Notes: a model not told the origin generated them from the sequence alone. 64,000 nt of DNA from Leptothermofonsia sichuanensis E412 (GCF_019891175.1 NZ_CP072600.1:6200001-6264000), one strand, 5' to 3'; counted from the stretch's first letter, positions 36,605-45,771 are shown. A program made the numbers and translations.

Positions 36605-37657
36605 TTGAACCTGTTACTCCTATCCACTTCAGTCGGTCCCCTTGGTTCTGGGCTGGGGGGAGGTGTTGAGCTAACCCTGCACAATATGGCTAAAACACTG
36701 GTTCAGCGAGGGCATCGGATTCAAATTGTGGCTCCTGCCGGGTCAGTCTGCGCTTCCTTTCCCGTAGTTGAAGTTTCTGGAGCGCTGCAAACCACTGCCC
36801 AGAGTGAAGGGCGAGACGCATGGATTACCATGCCTCCCAATTCGGTGCTGGCAAATCTATGGGACTATGCTCGCCAGGTGCAGGATGATTATGATTTGCT
36901 ACTGAACTTTGCCTATGATTGGCTCCCCTTTTACCTGACCCCATTTTTTCGCCGTCCGATCGCCCATCTGGTCAGTATGGGTTCTCTAACCGACGCAATG
37001 GATCGGGTGATTGAACAGGTTGTGCTTCAGTATCCCGGCACGGTCGCCGTCCACAGTCGTGCTCAGGCAGCAACCTTTACCTTTGGGGAACGCTGCCGCT
37101 GCCTGGGAAATGGGTTTGACCTTTCCCTGTACCAGTTCTGCCCGGAGCCTGAGAACTATCTGGGTTGGGTCGGTCGGATTGCCCCCGAAAAAGGATTGGA
37201 GGACGCAGTGGCGGCAGCCCAAGCCACAAACATGCCGCTTAAGATCTGGGGGGTGTTGCAGGATGCTTCCTACTGGCAAGCCATCTGCACCCAGTACCCG
37301 GATGCCCCCATCTGTTATGAGGGATTTTTGCCGACTGCCGAACTTCAGCAGGCGTTGGGCAAATGTCGGGCGCTGGTCATGACTCCCCGCTGGATCGAGG
37401 CATTTGGCAATGTAGCGATTGAAGCCCTTGCCTGCGGAGTGCCGGTAGTTGCCTACCGACGGGGTGGACCAGCAGAAATTGTGGTGGATGGCAAAACCGG
37501 ATGGCTGGTTGAACCCGATCGCGTGGATGGCCTGATCGAGGCGATCGCCCGCCTGGATCAAATTGACCGGCTTACCTGTCGCCAGCACGCCGAAGCGGAA
37601 TATTCCTTAGAGGCAATGGGCGATCGGCTGGAGCAGTGGTTTGCAGATATCACATAA
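36605..37657 (+). CDS. GT4-type glycosyltransferase (possibly tetrahydrobiopterin glucosyltransferase-like)
   Basis: GT-B fold transferase. Seen: LLLLSTSVGPLGSGLGGGVELTL near the N-terminus, the nucleotide-sugar part GWVGRIAPEKGLEDAV, and the E-x7-E motif EAFGNVAIEALACGVPVVAYRRGG. Its wording (GPLGSGLGGG, PANSVLANLWDYARQV-like) recalls cyanobacterial UDP-glucose:tetrahydrobiopterin glucosyltransferases, a tentative match. An ATG at 36518 is in frame, but the 29 residues it adds are encoded by CT-rich heptamer repeats, so I prefer TTG at 36605; no clear ribosome site decides it. Confidence 0.82.
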   Translation: MNLLLLSTSVGPLGSGLGGGVELTLHNMAKTLVQRGHRIQIVAPAGSVCASFPVVEVSGALQTTAQSEGRDAWITMPPNSVLANLWDYARQVQDDYDLLLNFAYDWLPFYLTPFFRRPIAHLVSMGSLTDAMDRVIEQVVLQYPGTVAVHSRAQAATFTFGERCRCLGNGFDLSLYQFCPEPENYLGWVGRIAPEKGLEDAVAAAQATNMPLKIWGVLQDASYWQAICTQYPDAPICYEGFLPTAELQQALGKCRALVMTPRWIEAFGNVAIEALACGVPVVAYRRGGPAEIVVDGKTGWLVEPDRVDGLIEAIARLDQIDRLTCRQHAEAEYSLEAMGDRLEQWFADIT

Positions 37658-37761
37658 CGATTGTTTGTTCAAGATTTTGTGTCCCTTCGTGCCTTTGTGG
37701 TGAAAAACTTCTGCCGCAATGCACTAGAAGCCTGGAATGAGGAACAACTAATAACTAACAA

Positions 37762-38850
37762 CTAACAACTTCTTCTATCCCCGTCCCCTGTCCCCTGTCC
37801 CCGGCTATAACTATCGGCAAAATGCTGAAATCCCTGCTCAAGCGTCAGGCGCAGATCGGGAAACTCCCCTGACGAATCCATTAGCCAGACTTCAGAACCT
37901 GCCGTAATTGTGCCCAGGATGGCGGCTCCCTCACCCAGCCTAGTCATCAGGGTTTGAGCGGTTTCTGGAGGCAGGCAAAGGACCAGTTCAAAATCTTCCC
38001 CGCCATAGAGCGCCCACTCCATCGCTTTTTCGGCACCAACCCAGGTAACCAGCCCAGGGGGAATTGGAATCTGACAGCGCTCTAGCCTGGCACCGACACC
38101 GCTGGCACGGCAAATCTGAACAAGGGCGTCGGCTAAACCGTCGCTGCTGTCCATGCCGGTGAGAGGAGGATAGGGGAGAGGAGAAGAGGGGGAGCAGGGG
38201 TGAAGTAGAGAAAGGAGTAAGGGAAGAATGTCCAGGCGAGGAGTGGGGCGCCGGTGGGCACGGATCAGGGCAGCGCGATCGCCTGGAGCCAGAGACTGCC
38301 CCTCCTCAGGGTAAAGCAACAGTTCTAACCCGGCACGGGATGCACCATGAAAGCCAGTCACCACAATGGCGTCGCCAGGTTGAGCCGTGGATCGTCGTAT
38401 CAGGTGGGTTGGGTCAGCTTCGCCCAGGGCTGTAATGGCAATTGTGATCACGGGCGATCGCACCACATCTCCTCCGGCAATTACAGTCCCGTACTGTTGC
38501 AGGCACTCCACCATTCCCTGGTAGAGCCGTTCTACCCACTTGACAGGGGTGGTTCCTGGTAGACCCAGGCCAACTGTAATCCCCAGAGGGGTGGCTCCCA
38601 TTGCTGCCAGGTCAGAAAAGTTAGCCGCGACTGCCCGCCAGCCTGCATCTTCCGGGCTGGTTGTCTGGTTACTGAAATGAACCCCATCCACCAAAACATC
38701 TGTGGTGACGGCCAGCGATCGCCCGGAGGATAGAGTCAGAATAGCCGCGTCATCGCCTACCAGGTCCGCCGGACAGAATGATTGTAGCCGTTGCAGTAGT
38801 CCCTGTTCCCCTACCTCCTGCACCAGCAAACCATCTGTTTCATCCCTCAT
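37762..38850 (-). CDS. thiL: Thiamine-monophosphate kinase
   Basis: Phosphorylates thiamine monophosphate to the active diphosphate. Seen: GDDAAILTLSSG (residues 32-43), the metal/ATP motif ATDVLVDGVHF-like TTDVLVDGVHF, GGDVVRSP and GMDSSDGLADALV. Low-complexity residues LLSLLHPCSPSSPLPYPPL interrupt the region before GMDSSDG, coded by a CT-rich repeat at about 38160-38220. The C-terminus runs into a GTCCCCT heptamer array, adding an odd GQGTGDGD tail. Confidence 0.93.
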   Translation of the reverse strand: MRDETDGLLVQEVGEQGLLQRLQSFCPADLVGDDAAILTLSSGRSLAVTTDVLVDGVHFSNQTTSPEDAGWRAVAANFSDLAAMGATPLGITVGLGLPGTTPVKWVERLYQGMVECLQQYGTVIAGGDVVRSPVITIAITALGEADPTHLIRRSTAQPGDAIVVTGFHGASRAGLELLLYPEEGQSLAPGDRAALIRAHRRPTPRLDILPLLLSLLHPCSPSSPLPYPPLTGMDSSDGLADALVQICRASGVGARLERCQIPIPPGLVTWVGAEKAMEWALYGGEDFELVLCLPPETAQTLMTRLGEGAAILGTITAGSEVWLMDSSGEFPDLRLTLEQGFQHFADSYSRGQGTGDGDRRSC

Positions 38851-38900
38851 CCTTCAGCCCTTAGGATCGTGGATTAAATAAACCGAAAAACTTAGAACTC

Positions 38901-38958
38901 TACCACAGAGACCCAGAGGTCACCGAGGAATTGCTCTGTGTTCTCCGTGCCTCTGGGG
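38901..38958. repeat. Long palindromic repeat, family A copy 5
   Basis: ACCACAGAGACCCAGAGG ... CCTCTGGGGT with the flank GATTAAATAAACCGAAAAAC shared with the copy near 19926. It fills the gap upstream of thiL. Confidence 0.8.
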
Positions 38959-39001
38959 TGAAATTTCAGGTTATACAACCCTCATTTCTTAGCTTCCGCT
39001 T

Positions 39002-39325
39002 TCACCACTCATCCCGCTTAGGTTCAAGTTGGGGCGATCGGCGCAATTTGGGAAATCGGTAAAATGTATCCCCATCTGCATCGACTTCGAGTTCTGCCCC
39101 GAAGTACTTGACCTGGGTGTCCAGAAACTGTTTGGTGACTTCTGCATCCACTTTTGCCTCGATCGCCAGCCGAATCAGAGAAACACAACTATCCTCTGTT
39201 TCCAGCAGGTAGTAAAAGGCTCTCTCCAGGCGCTGCTTTTGTTGAGTACTGTTGAGCGATCGGACAAGTACTGAACTGACCAGTACACAAACTCCAGCAA
39301 TAACTACCCACTCCAGAATAACCAT
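39002..39325 (-). CDS. Conserved hypothetical membrane-anchored protein
   Basis: Protein of 107 residues. One N-terminal membrane segment (residues 4-22, EWVVIAGVCVLVSSVLVRS) and a soluble part with an acidic/aromatic end (ELEVDADGDTFYRFPK). I recognise the general type from cyanobacterial genomes but no named family. Function unknown. It stands alone between thiL and the cyclophilin gene, same strand. Confidence 0.65.
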   Translation of the reverse strand: MVILEWVVIAGVCVLVSSVLVRSLNSTQQKQRLERAFYYLLETEDSCVSLIRLAIEAKVDAEVTKQFLDTQVKYFGAELEVDADGDTFYRFPKLRRSPQLEPKRDEW

Positions 39326-39464
39326 AGGGAAATTGAAAGGTGGTTGAATAGCTACCCTGCTCTACCCTGGCGGCTCAACCTGGTAGATACCAGGAAGGTA
39401 GGTGAGTAGATGGGAAAAGATTAATGGATGACTATCTACCCATTCATTCCTCCACCCATCGATC

Positions 39465-40604
39465 TCAGGCTGTACCTGGCTCCACCAGATTTTCTAGCCC
39501 CTGGATCACTTTGGCAGATTCAATTTTGTCTCCTGCTTTCAGTTGACCCAAAACCTCTTTACCCTCAATCACAAAACCAAAGACAGCATAACGTCCATCC
39601 AACAGGTTCAAGCCTGCGGGAGTTAACTCTGGCTCAAACAGGAAAAAGAAGAACTGAGAGGACCCTCCATTCGGATCATCACCAGGACGGGCCATTGCCA
39701 GGGCACCATAGGCAGAAAAGGGAAGAACAGGTAAATCCTTATAGCGTCCAGCATCCTCCAGGGTGATTCCATAGGTTGGAGCATCATCTCCCTGCACCAG
39801 CACTTCCAGGGGAATTGCGCGATACTCCTTGGTTGTGGGATCGACAAAACCTACCTCCGGTCCTGGTGGATCGCCCACCTGCAAAACATAGGAATCTTCC
39901 TGACGGGTAAAGGGTAATCCGTTGTAGAAACCCCGCTGTACCAGATCCACAAAATTACCGGCAGTCACTGGGGCACTGTAGCCATCCACCACGGCAACCA
40001 GTCTGCCCTTGTTTGTCACAAACTCAACGGTCGCACGCCCTTTAAGTTGGGGCAGATGGCTATATTCTTTGGGCACTTCAAAGGGAAATTTGTCAACCAT
40101 GAGTTCTTCAAGTTGCCCCACCAGAATCAACAAATTTCCCCGCTCGGTGAGAGTTTGTTCCCGGTCTTTGGCATCACTGGCAGCCTGTAGTCGGGAAATG
40201 CCATCCTTCAGTTGAGCCAACAGGCTTTCCGCTGCTGCTTTCCGCGGTTCAGGGACACTGGCCAGTAAGTCTGCCTCACGGGTACCTAAGATACGGGATG
40301 CCTTGCTGATGTCTCCCGAAACGCCTCCCCAACGTCTCTGTGCCCGAAGCTGCTCTGAAATATCCTCCAGGCTCTTTTGCAGTTCCCGGACCGCCGGATT
40401 ATCAATTGGGAGTGCATTACGCAATAGCGCCCTGCCATCTGTAATGGCGTTTCCGGCGGGCATACTGCTGGGGCGTTTGGCGGCTGCGCCCAGTCCCAGG
40501 GACAGAACCAGCAACAGTACCAGCGTCACTCCGGCTCGCAGCCAGTGTTGAAAGCGGTCAAATGCTTTTAATGCCATATCAAATAAAGTGCTCAAACTCG
40601 GCAT
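39465..40604 (-). CDS. Lumenal-type cyclophilin peptidyl-prolyl isomerase (TLP40/CYP38-like)
   Basis: Protein of 379 residues. An N-terminal signal/anchor (about 22-42, VTLVLLLVLSLGLGAAA) is followed by a helical domain (about 55-185) and a divergent cyclophilin domain (about 190-370, VVDGYSAPVTAGNFVDLVQRGFYNGLPF). The key residues of active cyclophilins are partly lost, and SSQFFFFLFEP replaces the usual catalytic segment. This layout is that of plant TLP40/CYP38 and Anabaena AnaCyp40, lumen proteins for photosystem II assembly (literature). It is divergent from efp, with 241 bp between. Confidence 0.88.
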   Translation of the reverse strand: MPSLSTLFDMALKAFDRFQHWLRAGVTLVLLLVLSLGLGAAAKRPSSMPAGNAITDGRALLRNALPIDNPAVRELQKSLEDISEQLRAQRRWGGVSGDISKASRILGTREADLLASVPEPRKAAAESLLAQLKDGISRLQAASDAKDREQTLTERGNLLILVGQLEELMVDKFPFEVPKEYSHLPQLKGRATVEFVTNKGRLVAVVDGYSAPVTAGNFVDLVQRGFYNGLPFTRQEDSYVLQVGDPPGPEVGFVDPTTKEYRAIPLEVLVQGDDAPTYGITLEDAGRYKDLPVLPFSAYGALAMARPGDDPNGGSSQFFFFLFEPELTPAGLNLLDGRYAVFGFVIEGKEVLGQLKAGDKIESAKVIQGLENLVEPGTA

Positions 40605-40714
40605 TTATCCGGGCAACCTGACCGTACAGGCACTCTCCTAAAGAGAAACCTCAAAAACCAGAAGCCCTGACCTCATTATCTTGCCATAGGGGGACACCCG
40701 CGAGGTTAACAATA

Positions 40715-40759
40715 GAAGATGTCCAACAGGAAGATGTCGAACAGAAAGATGTCCAACAG
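40715..40759. repeat. 15-bp tandem repeat, 3 copies, in the cyclophilin-efp intergenic
   Basis: GAAGATGTCCAACAG, GAAGATGTCGAACAG, AAAGATGTCCAACAG. Multiples of 15 would encode an EDVQQ-type repeat, but no start codon precedes it in that frame, so I treat it as noncoding. It lies 86 bp before efp. Confidence 0.75.
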
Positions 40760-40845
40760 GACCAGGCATCCTTTAGCCTTCATCATCTTTACGACTCCCT
40801 GGAGGGGTAAAATGAGTTGCCAAGCATTTTTTCCAGAAGCAACTC

Positions 40846-41403
40846 ATGATCTCTAGTAATGATTTTCGACCCGGCGTCAGCATTGAGCTAGACGGAGAAG
40901 TCTGGCGGGTCAGGGATTTTCTGCATGTCAAGCCGGGGAAGGGGTCTGCATTTGTGCGCACCACGCTTGAAAACGTTAAGTCAGGTAAAGTTCTGGAGCG
41001 GACTTTTCGAGCAGGTGAAACGGTACCTCAGGCAAACCTGGAAAAAGTTACGATGCAGCACACTTACAAAGATGGTACTGATTATGTCTTTATGGATATG
41101 GAGTCCTATGAAGAATCGCGTCTGAGTGCAGAACAGATTGGCGATCGCGTCAAGTACCTTAAAGAAGGGATGGAGATCAATATTGTTCGTTGGAATGACC
41201 AGATTATGGGAGTTGAACTGCCGAACTCCGTGGTATTGGAAGTCATTCAGACAGATCCAGGGGTCAAGGGCGATACAGCGACAGGCGGCACAAAGCCGGC
41301 CATTGTTGAAACTGGAGCACAGGTCATGGTGCCTTTGTTTATTTCAATCGGTGAACGAATTAAGATTGACACCCGCTCAGATGCCTATTTAGGACGGGAA
41401 TAG
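40846..41403 (+). CDS. efp: Translation elongation factor P
   Basis: Relieves ribosome stalling at proline runs. 185 residues in three OB-like domains. The tip loop [12 protein letters not shown] carries the Lys that is modified in many bacteria (about residue 32). The C-terminal signature [19 protein letters not shown] is complete. Followed after about 110 bp by accB, the usual cyanobacterial order. Confidence 0.97.
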   Translation: MISSNDFRPGVSIELDGEVWRVRDFLHVKPGKGSAFVRTTLENVKSGKVLERTFRAGETVPQANLEKVTMQHTYKDGTDYVFMDMESYEESRLSAEQIGDRVKYLKEGMEINIVRWNDQIMGVELPNSVVLEVIQTDPGVKGDTATGGTKPAIVETGAQVMVPLFISIGERIKIDTRSDAYLGRE

Positions 41404-41512
41404 GGAGTCGTGAATGGTTAAGGATTAAGGGGTATCTTTCGGTTGGCAATGAGTCAATCACCTGCCCCCTGCCCTCCGACCCCTGATACCCAATTGAAAA
41501 CCACTGGTGTGA

Positions 41513-42049
41513 TTGAAGGGAGCTACGAAGACTGTGCCATTGGATTTGAACGAACTCCGCGACCTTTTGACAGCCATCAGCCAAACAGACATCGCGGAAC
41601 TGACGCTGAAAAGTGCTGATTTTGAATTGACCGTGCGGAGGGGGTTCCAGGGGCAGACTGGGGAAGCAACCAGTTCTATTTTGGAAGGGGCGCCCGCAGC
41701 GGTCGTTCCCCCTGCGGGGGGAGGCATGGGCGCGGCAACGAAGGGGGGGGCGGAAGTCCTGATGCCTCCTTCTGCACAATCCTCACCACCACCCACCAGC
41801 GATCGCCGTCTGAGCGAAATTGTGTCACCGATGGTTGGTACTTTCTACCGTTCACCGGCACCCGATGAGCCGCCGTTTGTGGAACTGGGCGATCGCATCC
41901 GCAAGGGTCAAACGGTTTGTATCATTGAAGCCATGAAACTAATGAATGAACTGGAGTCCGAAGTTGCGGGCGAAATTGTGGAGATTCTGGTTCAAAATGG
42001 TCAGCCTGTTGAATATGGCCAGATTTTGATGCGAGTCAACCCCGACTAA
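41513..42049 (+). CDS. accB: Biotin carboxyl carrier protein of acetyl-CoA carboxylase
   Basis: Carries biotin in fatty-acid synthesis. N-terminal [23 protein letters not shown], a Pro/Gly/Ala-rich linker (about 55-95), and the C-terminal biotinyl domain with EAMKLMNE. The Lys of the motif is near residue 143. The start is uncertain: TTG at 41513 opens the frame, and GTG at 41534, after an AGGGAG-containing stretch, also suits. It forms the common efp-accB pair. Confidence 0.94.
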   Translation: MKGATKTVPLDLNELRDLLTAISQTDIAELTLKSADFELTVRRGFQGQTGEATSSILEGAPAAVVPPAGGGMGAATKGGAEVLMPPSAQSSPPPTSDRRLSEIVSPMVGTFYRSPAPDEPPFVELGDRIRKGQTVCIIEAMKLMNELESEVAGEIVEILVQNGQPVEYGQILMRVNPD

Positions 42050-42065
42050 TGCACAGGCTTTCACC

Positions 42066-43148
42066 ATGCCTTACCCCATTCTTTACATTGCTGTGACAAA
42101 CCACGGGTTTGGTCACGCAACCCGCTCGGCTGCGATTGCTGCCGAAGTCAAACGGCTCTGTCCCGATATCACGGTTATCCTGGCAACAACGGCTCCCTAC
42201 TGGTTATTGGAGTCCTACATTCAAACTGACTTTATCCATCGTCCGCGTGCGTTTGATGTTGGCGTTTTGCAGAGCGATAGCGTCACGATGGATAAGTCTG
42301 CCACCCTGGAAAAACTCCACCAGATCCGGTCTCAACAAAACAGTCTGATAGCCTCTGAAGTTAGCTTCCTCAAACAGAACCGGGTCGGGTTGATTCTGGC
42401 AGATATCCCCCCGATCGCAACTTTGATGGCGAAGGCGGCTGGCATTCCCTGCTGGATGTGCAGCAATTTTGGCTTTGATTTTATCTATCGTCCCTGGGGC
42501 GGTGCCTTTGTGGAAATAGCCGACTGGGTGGCGGACTGTTTTCGTCAGTGCGATCGCCTGTTTCGGCTACCATTGCACGAACCCATGAGTGCTTTTCCCG
42601 TAGTTACAGATGTAGGTTTTACGGGAGGCTCCCCCCGCTACAGCATAGAGGAGGTTCGAGAAAGGTTTGAAATTAGTGTGCCACAGGAACGGACTGTTCT
42701 CATGACCTTTGGGGGGTTAGGACTGAGCCAAATTCCCTATCACAATCTGGAACGGTTTCCTGACTGGCAGTTTTTGACCTTTGACCGCAATGCTCCTGCC
42801 CTACCCAACCTGCGTCAAATCATTGATAATCGCTATCGTCCGGTTGACCTGATGCCCATTTGCGGACGAGTCCTTTCCAAGCCAGGCTACAGCACTTTTT
42901 CGGAAGCCTGTCGCACAGGCACCCCCCTCATCTCCATCACCCGTGACGACTTTGCGGAAGCCAGGATTTTAATTGAGTGTGTTCAGCACTATCTTCCCCA
43001 TCAGGTGTTAACTCCATCCGAATTTTTTGAAGGGCCGTGGGAATTTCTGCACCAACCCATGCAGCCACCCCAGCCACCCCAGGAAGCAGTGACCGATGGA
43101 AACCAAACTGTTGCCCAGGCTGTGATCAACTTTCTCCAAAGCGCGTAA
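42066..43148 (+). CDS. GT-B glycosyltransferase-like protein
   Basis: Protein of 360 residues. The start YIAVTNHGFGHATRSAAIAAEV has the Gly-rich loop and His of MurG/UGT-type folds, and the C-terminal half has VLSKPGYSTFSEACRTGTPLI, a donor-sugar binding motif. It recalls the N-terminal domain of plant arabinokinases and other predicted glycosyltransferases. Substrate unknown. Starts 16 bp after accB, so probably in the same transcript. Confidence 0.82.
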   Translation: MPYPILYIAVTNHGFGHATRSAAIAAEVKRLCPDITVILATTAPYWLLESYIQTDFIHRPRAFDVGVLQSDSVTMDKSATLEKLHQIRSQQNSLIASEVSFLKQNRVGLILADIPPIATLMAKAAGIPCWMCSNFGFDFIYRPWGGAFVEIADWVADCFRQCDRLFRLPLHEPMSAFPVVTDVGFTGGSPRYSIEEVRERFEISVPQERTVLMTFGGLGLSQIPYHNLERFPDWQFLTFDRNAPALPNLRQIIDNRYRPVDLMPICGRVLSKPGYSTFSEACRTGTPLISITRDDFAEARILIECVQHYLPHQVLTPSEFFEGPWEFLHQPMQPPQPPQEAVTDGNQTVAQAVINFLQSA

Positions 43149-43206
43149 CATACTCAAATAGACTTCTTGCGTACTCATTCTAATTGGGAGTGGAGGAAGG
43201 ACAGGT

Positions 43207-43479
43207 ATGGCAGTTACACCCGCAAGAGAAAAGCATCGGGTCAAAATTTACACCACGGATCAGTGGGAAATTCAGGGAGACATTTCAATTCCGGTTGGCG
43301 GCTACAACGCCCGCCTGTCAGACTTTCTCAACAATGACAACACTTTTATTGCCCTCACCAACGCAGTGGTCTATGGGACGGATGGCAAGTTGTTAGCCAA
43401 TGAAAGCTTCCTGTCTGTGAATAAACAGGCTATTAAGCTGGTGATTGAGGAAAGTTCAGACAGCACTGAGATGGAATAG
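43207..43479 (+). CDS. Conserved hypothetical protein, 90 residues
   Basis: Small soluble protein with alternating strands (RVKIYTTDQWEIQGDISIPVGGYNARLSDFL) and a second strand set (IALTNAVVYGTDGKLLANESFLSVNKQAIKLVIEE). Strong ribosome site GGAGGAAGG before ATG. Similar short proteins occur across cyanobacteria; I cannot give a function. It follows the glycosyltransferase gene by 58 bp and is convergent with DAHP synthase. Confidence 0.75.
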   Translation: MAVTPAREKHRVKIYTTDQWEIQGDISIPVGGYNARLSDFLNNDNTFIALTNAVVYGTDGKLLANESFLSVNKQAIKLVIEESSDSTEME

Positions 43480-43537
43480 CAACCCCCTCTCCCCGCTGTC
43501 TATTATCTGACCCCCTATACCATCCGGCACCGACCCC

Positions 43538-44395
43538 TCAGGCGGCTATCAACGCTTCACCAACTTCCTGCTTCACCAACCGCCTGCCCACTGCCGCCGC
43601 GACAGGTTGCAGGCTGCTTACCAGATCAACCATGTCTTCCAGAGAAAGCGCCTGGCGGGCATCGGAAACAGACTGATCGGGAACAGGATGGCATTCAATG
43701 ATCAAACCATCCGCACCACAGGCGATCGCAGCCCGCGCCAGGTCAGGAATTAACTCCCGCTTACCAGCCGCATGGCTGGGGTCCACAATCACCGGCAGAT
43801 GGGTAATCTGCCGCAGGGCAACAACAGCTCCCAGATCCAGCACATTGCGGGTATAGTTGTCGAAACTGCGAATTCCCCGTTCGCAGAGCACCACATTCGG
43901 ATTGCCGTGGGCCATCACGTACTCTGCCGCCATGACAAATTCTTCAATTGTTGCCGAGAGTCCCCGCTTCAACAAAATTGGTTTGTGAACAGTCCCCAAC
44001 GCTTTCAACAGTTCAAAGTTCTGCATATTGCGACTGCCAATCTGTAGCATATCCGCGTATGCTGCTACGGGTTCAATCTGAGCGATCGACATGACCTCTG
44101 TAATGACCGGGAGATGGTAGCGATCGCGGACCTCCGCCAGTACCTTTAACCCTTCCACACCCAGCCCCTGAAACGAATAAGGGGAGGTGCGTGGCTTATA
44201 CACACCTCCCCGCAGGGCATGAACTGAACTGGTTGAAAGTGTGGCAGCCACCTGTTCCATCTGAGCCAGACTCTCAACCGCACAGGGTCCACCAATCACA
44301 ACCACATCCTGCCCACCGATCGCCACTTGCTCCGAAAGCCTGACAACCGTCTGGTGAGCAGAATGGGATTTACTGACTAATTTAGCGTCCAACAC
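43538..44395 (-). CDS. aroF: 3-deoxy-7-phosphoheptulonate (DAHP) synthase
   Basis: First step of the shikimate pathway: PEP plus erythrose 4-phosphate. 285 residues from GTG at 44395, which is preceded by AAGGAGAG with six bases of spacing; an earlier TTG would only add a leader-like tail. Seen: VVIGGPCAVES (residues 31-41), GVYKPRTSPYSFQG, LLKRGLSATIEEF and VDPSHAAGKRELI. This is the short class I beta type without a regulatory ACT domain. It is preceded by several hairpins, two with T-runs, so transcript attenuation is possible. Confidence 0.94.
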   Translation of the reverse strand: MLDAKLVSKSHSAHQTVVRLSEQVAIGGQDVVVIGGPCAVESLAQMEQVAATLSTSSVHALRGGVYKPRTSPYSFQGLGVEGLKVLAEVRDRYHLPVITEVMSIAQIEPVAAYADMLQIGSRNMQNFELLKALGTVHKPILLKRGLSATIEEFVMAAEYVMAHGNPNVVLCERGIRSFDNYTRNVLDLGAVVALRQITHLPVIVDPSHAAGKRELIPDLARAAIACGADGLIIECHPVPDQSVSDARQALSLEDMVDLVSSLQPVAAAVGRRLVKQEVGEALIAA

Positions 44396-44547
44396 TTGAA
44401 ACTCTCCTTCGATGAAAAATGAACTCAATTGCGCTGACTACTGAACGATTGAACGACTGATTGAATGATTGACGCTTGACGCTCCACACTCCCTCCTCTG
44501 AACCCTGATACCCAATAGGGGATACCCGCTTCTTCCCTGTCCCCAAC

Positions 44548-44583
44548 AAAAAACCCGAAACCTTTTGGGCTCCGGGTTCCACG
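44548..44583 (-). terminator. Hairpin with T-run in the aroF leader (attenuator candidate)
   Basis: On the minus strand AACCCG is followed by a loop with CC/GG, then CGGGTT and TTTTTTGTT. It lies about 150 bp before the aroF GTG, so it would stop the leader transcript unless antiterminated. There is no upstream gene on this strand that it could serve as an ordinary terminator. Confidence 0.6.
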
Positions 44584-44694
44584 AACAAGTTCATGCCAAA
44601 TCTACCCGGAACATTCCCTGGTCCAGAAGTTAAAGCTAAAAAACCATGCCGTCAGATTTGCCATCGTTATGTCGGGGGAGAAAGGAATTACATC

Positions 44695-44722
44695 AAAAAG
44701 CCGCAGACTTAAATCTGCGGCT
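44695..44722 (-). terminator. Second rho-independent terminator in the aroF leader
   Basis: Minus strand AGCCGCAGA (loop TTTAAG) TCTGCGGCT and TTTTT: nine perfect pairs, 300 bp before aroF. It directly follows the hairpin at 44723-44764. Confidence 0.7.
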
Positions 44723-44764
44723 CACCTGGAGAATACTCAGTCAAAACTGAATTCACTCCAGGTG
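44723..44764. promoter_or_regulatory. Two-stage hairpin upstream of the aroF terminators
   Basis: Outer arms CACCTGGAG (44723-44731) and CTCCAGGTG (44756-44764). Inner arms TCAGT and ACTGA around a CAAA loop (44737-44750). It could be part of a cis-acting leader RNA or a short noncoding RNA; no known riboswitch class recognised. Confidence 0.5.
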
Positions 44765-45399
44765 AACCGTCCAAAACCAAAAATAAAAGTAAGCATTTCT
44801 GCGGATCATCGTGGCTCTTAAAGTACTATAAATGCTCAACCTGAGTTGAACTTAGCAAAGGAGGATAAAGGGCGTCAACCCCCCTATTGGGTAAATATAG
44901 CAGGGGACAGGGGACAGGGAATCGGGGAAGAAAGACAACGGGATAGGGTTTCGAGCTTTCTAACCTGTCCCAACGTTAATAGCTACCGCCATACCAGAAA
45001 AAATCAGCACAAAGTCTCCGGGTATTGCTGAATCTAAACGAATACCCCGAATAGTATAAAACTGCGCTCCCATAGTCATGCTCTGGCTTCAGTACCAGCA
45101 TCTCCGTATAATTCTGGTGAGTCATCGGGATTCCGAACCCTTGATCAGGTTCAAATCTGGGGGGAGATCTCGGAAGAATTACGGTTTTACAGACTGAATC
45201 CAGTAAAGATTTTTTGAAGGGTGTTATTTCCTACGGTAAAATGTGAAAAATTAATTAAGCTTGGTGGAATTTTCCGTCCAAAATAGCGAAAGTAATGTAG
45301 AAGCTACGGGAAAGCCTGCTCAGTAAAATTCCGTAACTATGTGAGTCCATGGGAACTTGAGCAAATACAATGGAAATACTAAAGGAGCCGTTAGTATTT

Positions 45400-45681
45400 A
45401 TGGATGCCCTGTTTAAGACAAAACATATCACCAGCGGTATGTCCGGCATTCATTTCGCCATAGTCCTGGTTCTGTGGGCATTGGCAGGGTTCGCAGTTTC
45501 CAGTGGGGGTCCGTGGCACAGGCGGATGGATCCTGAAAATGCTGTTCTGATAGGTTCTAATCAGAAAATTTGCTTAGAATCATTGCAAGTGGATGCTTGC
45601 AGTGTTGCCGGGTTTAAGCCGAGACGAATCCAGCGGCCACAGGGTCCAACGGGTGGAGCCGGAACCCGATTAACCAGTTGA
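45400..45681 (+). CDS. Hypothetical small protein with one hydrophobic segment
   Basis: 93 residues from ATG 45400 (MDALFKTKHITSG...). A hydrophobic stretch (IHFAIVLVLWALAGFAV) near the N-terminus is followed by a soluble part with two Cys and a basic, Gly/Pro-rich end. AAAGGAG lies 12 bases before the ATG. A very strong terminator follows at 45727-45771, so this stretch is transcribed on this strand, but the region could also be a noncoding RNA. Not recognised. The 44765-45399 gap before it contains a GGGGACA heptamer array (44898-44920) and no other gene. Confidence 0.4.
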   Translation: MDALFKTKHITSGMSGIHFAIVLVLWALAGFAVSSGGPWHRRMDPENAVLIGSNQKICLESLQVDACSVAGFKPRRIQRPQGPTGGAGTRLTS

Positions 45682-45726
45682 TTCACGGCAACTTGACCCA
45701 TCAGGTGGGTCTGATTCTGAAGCTGG

Positions 45727-45771
45727 AAAACAGGGTGGATCGAAACCAGGTTTTGATCCATCCTGTTTTTT
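45727..45771 (+). terminator. Strong rho-independent terminator
   Basis: AAAACAGGGTGGATC pairs with GATCCATCCTGTTTTTT over about 14 bp with one G-T pair, followed by six T. Ends the plus-strand transcript from about 45.3 kb. Confidence 0.85.

Noticed and set aside
44382-44594. 70-codon frame in the aroF leader as a protein gene
   Set aside because: It runs through a terminator hairpin and a heptamer array and overlaps the aroF start. At most its first codons might serve as a leader peptide.
45110-45175. tRNA-like segment with GGTTCAAATC
   Set aside because: The T-stem does not pair and no acceptor or anticodon stem fits around it.
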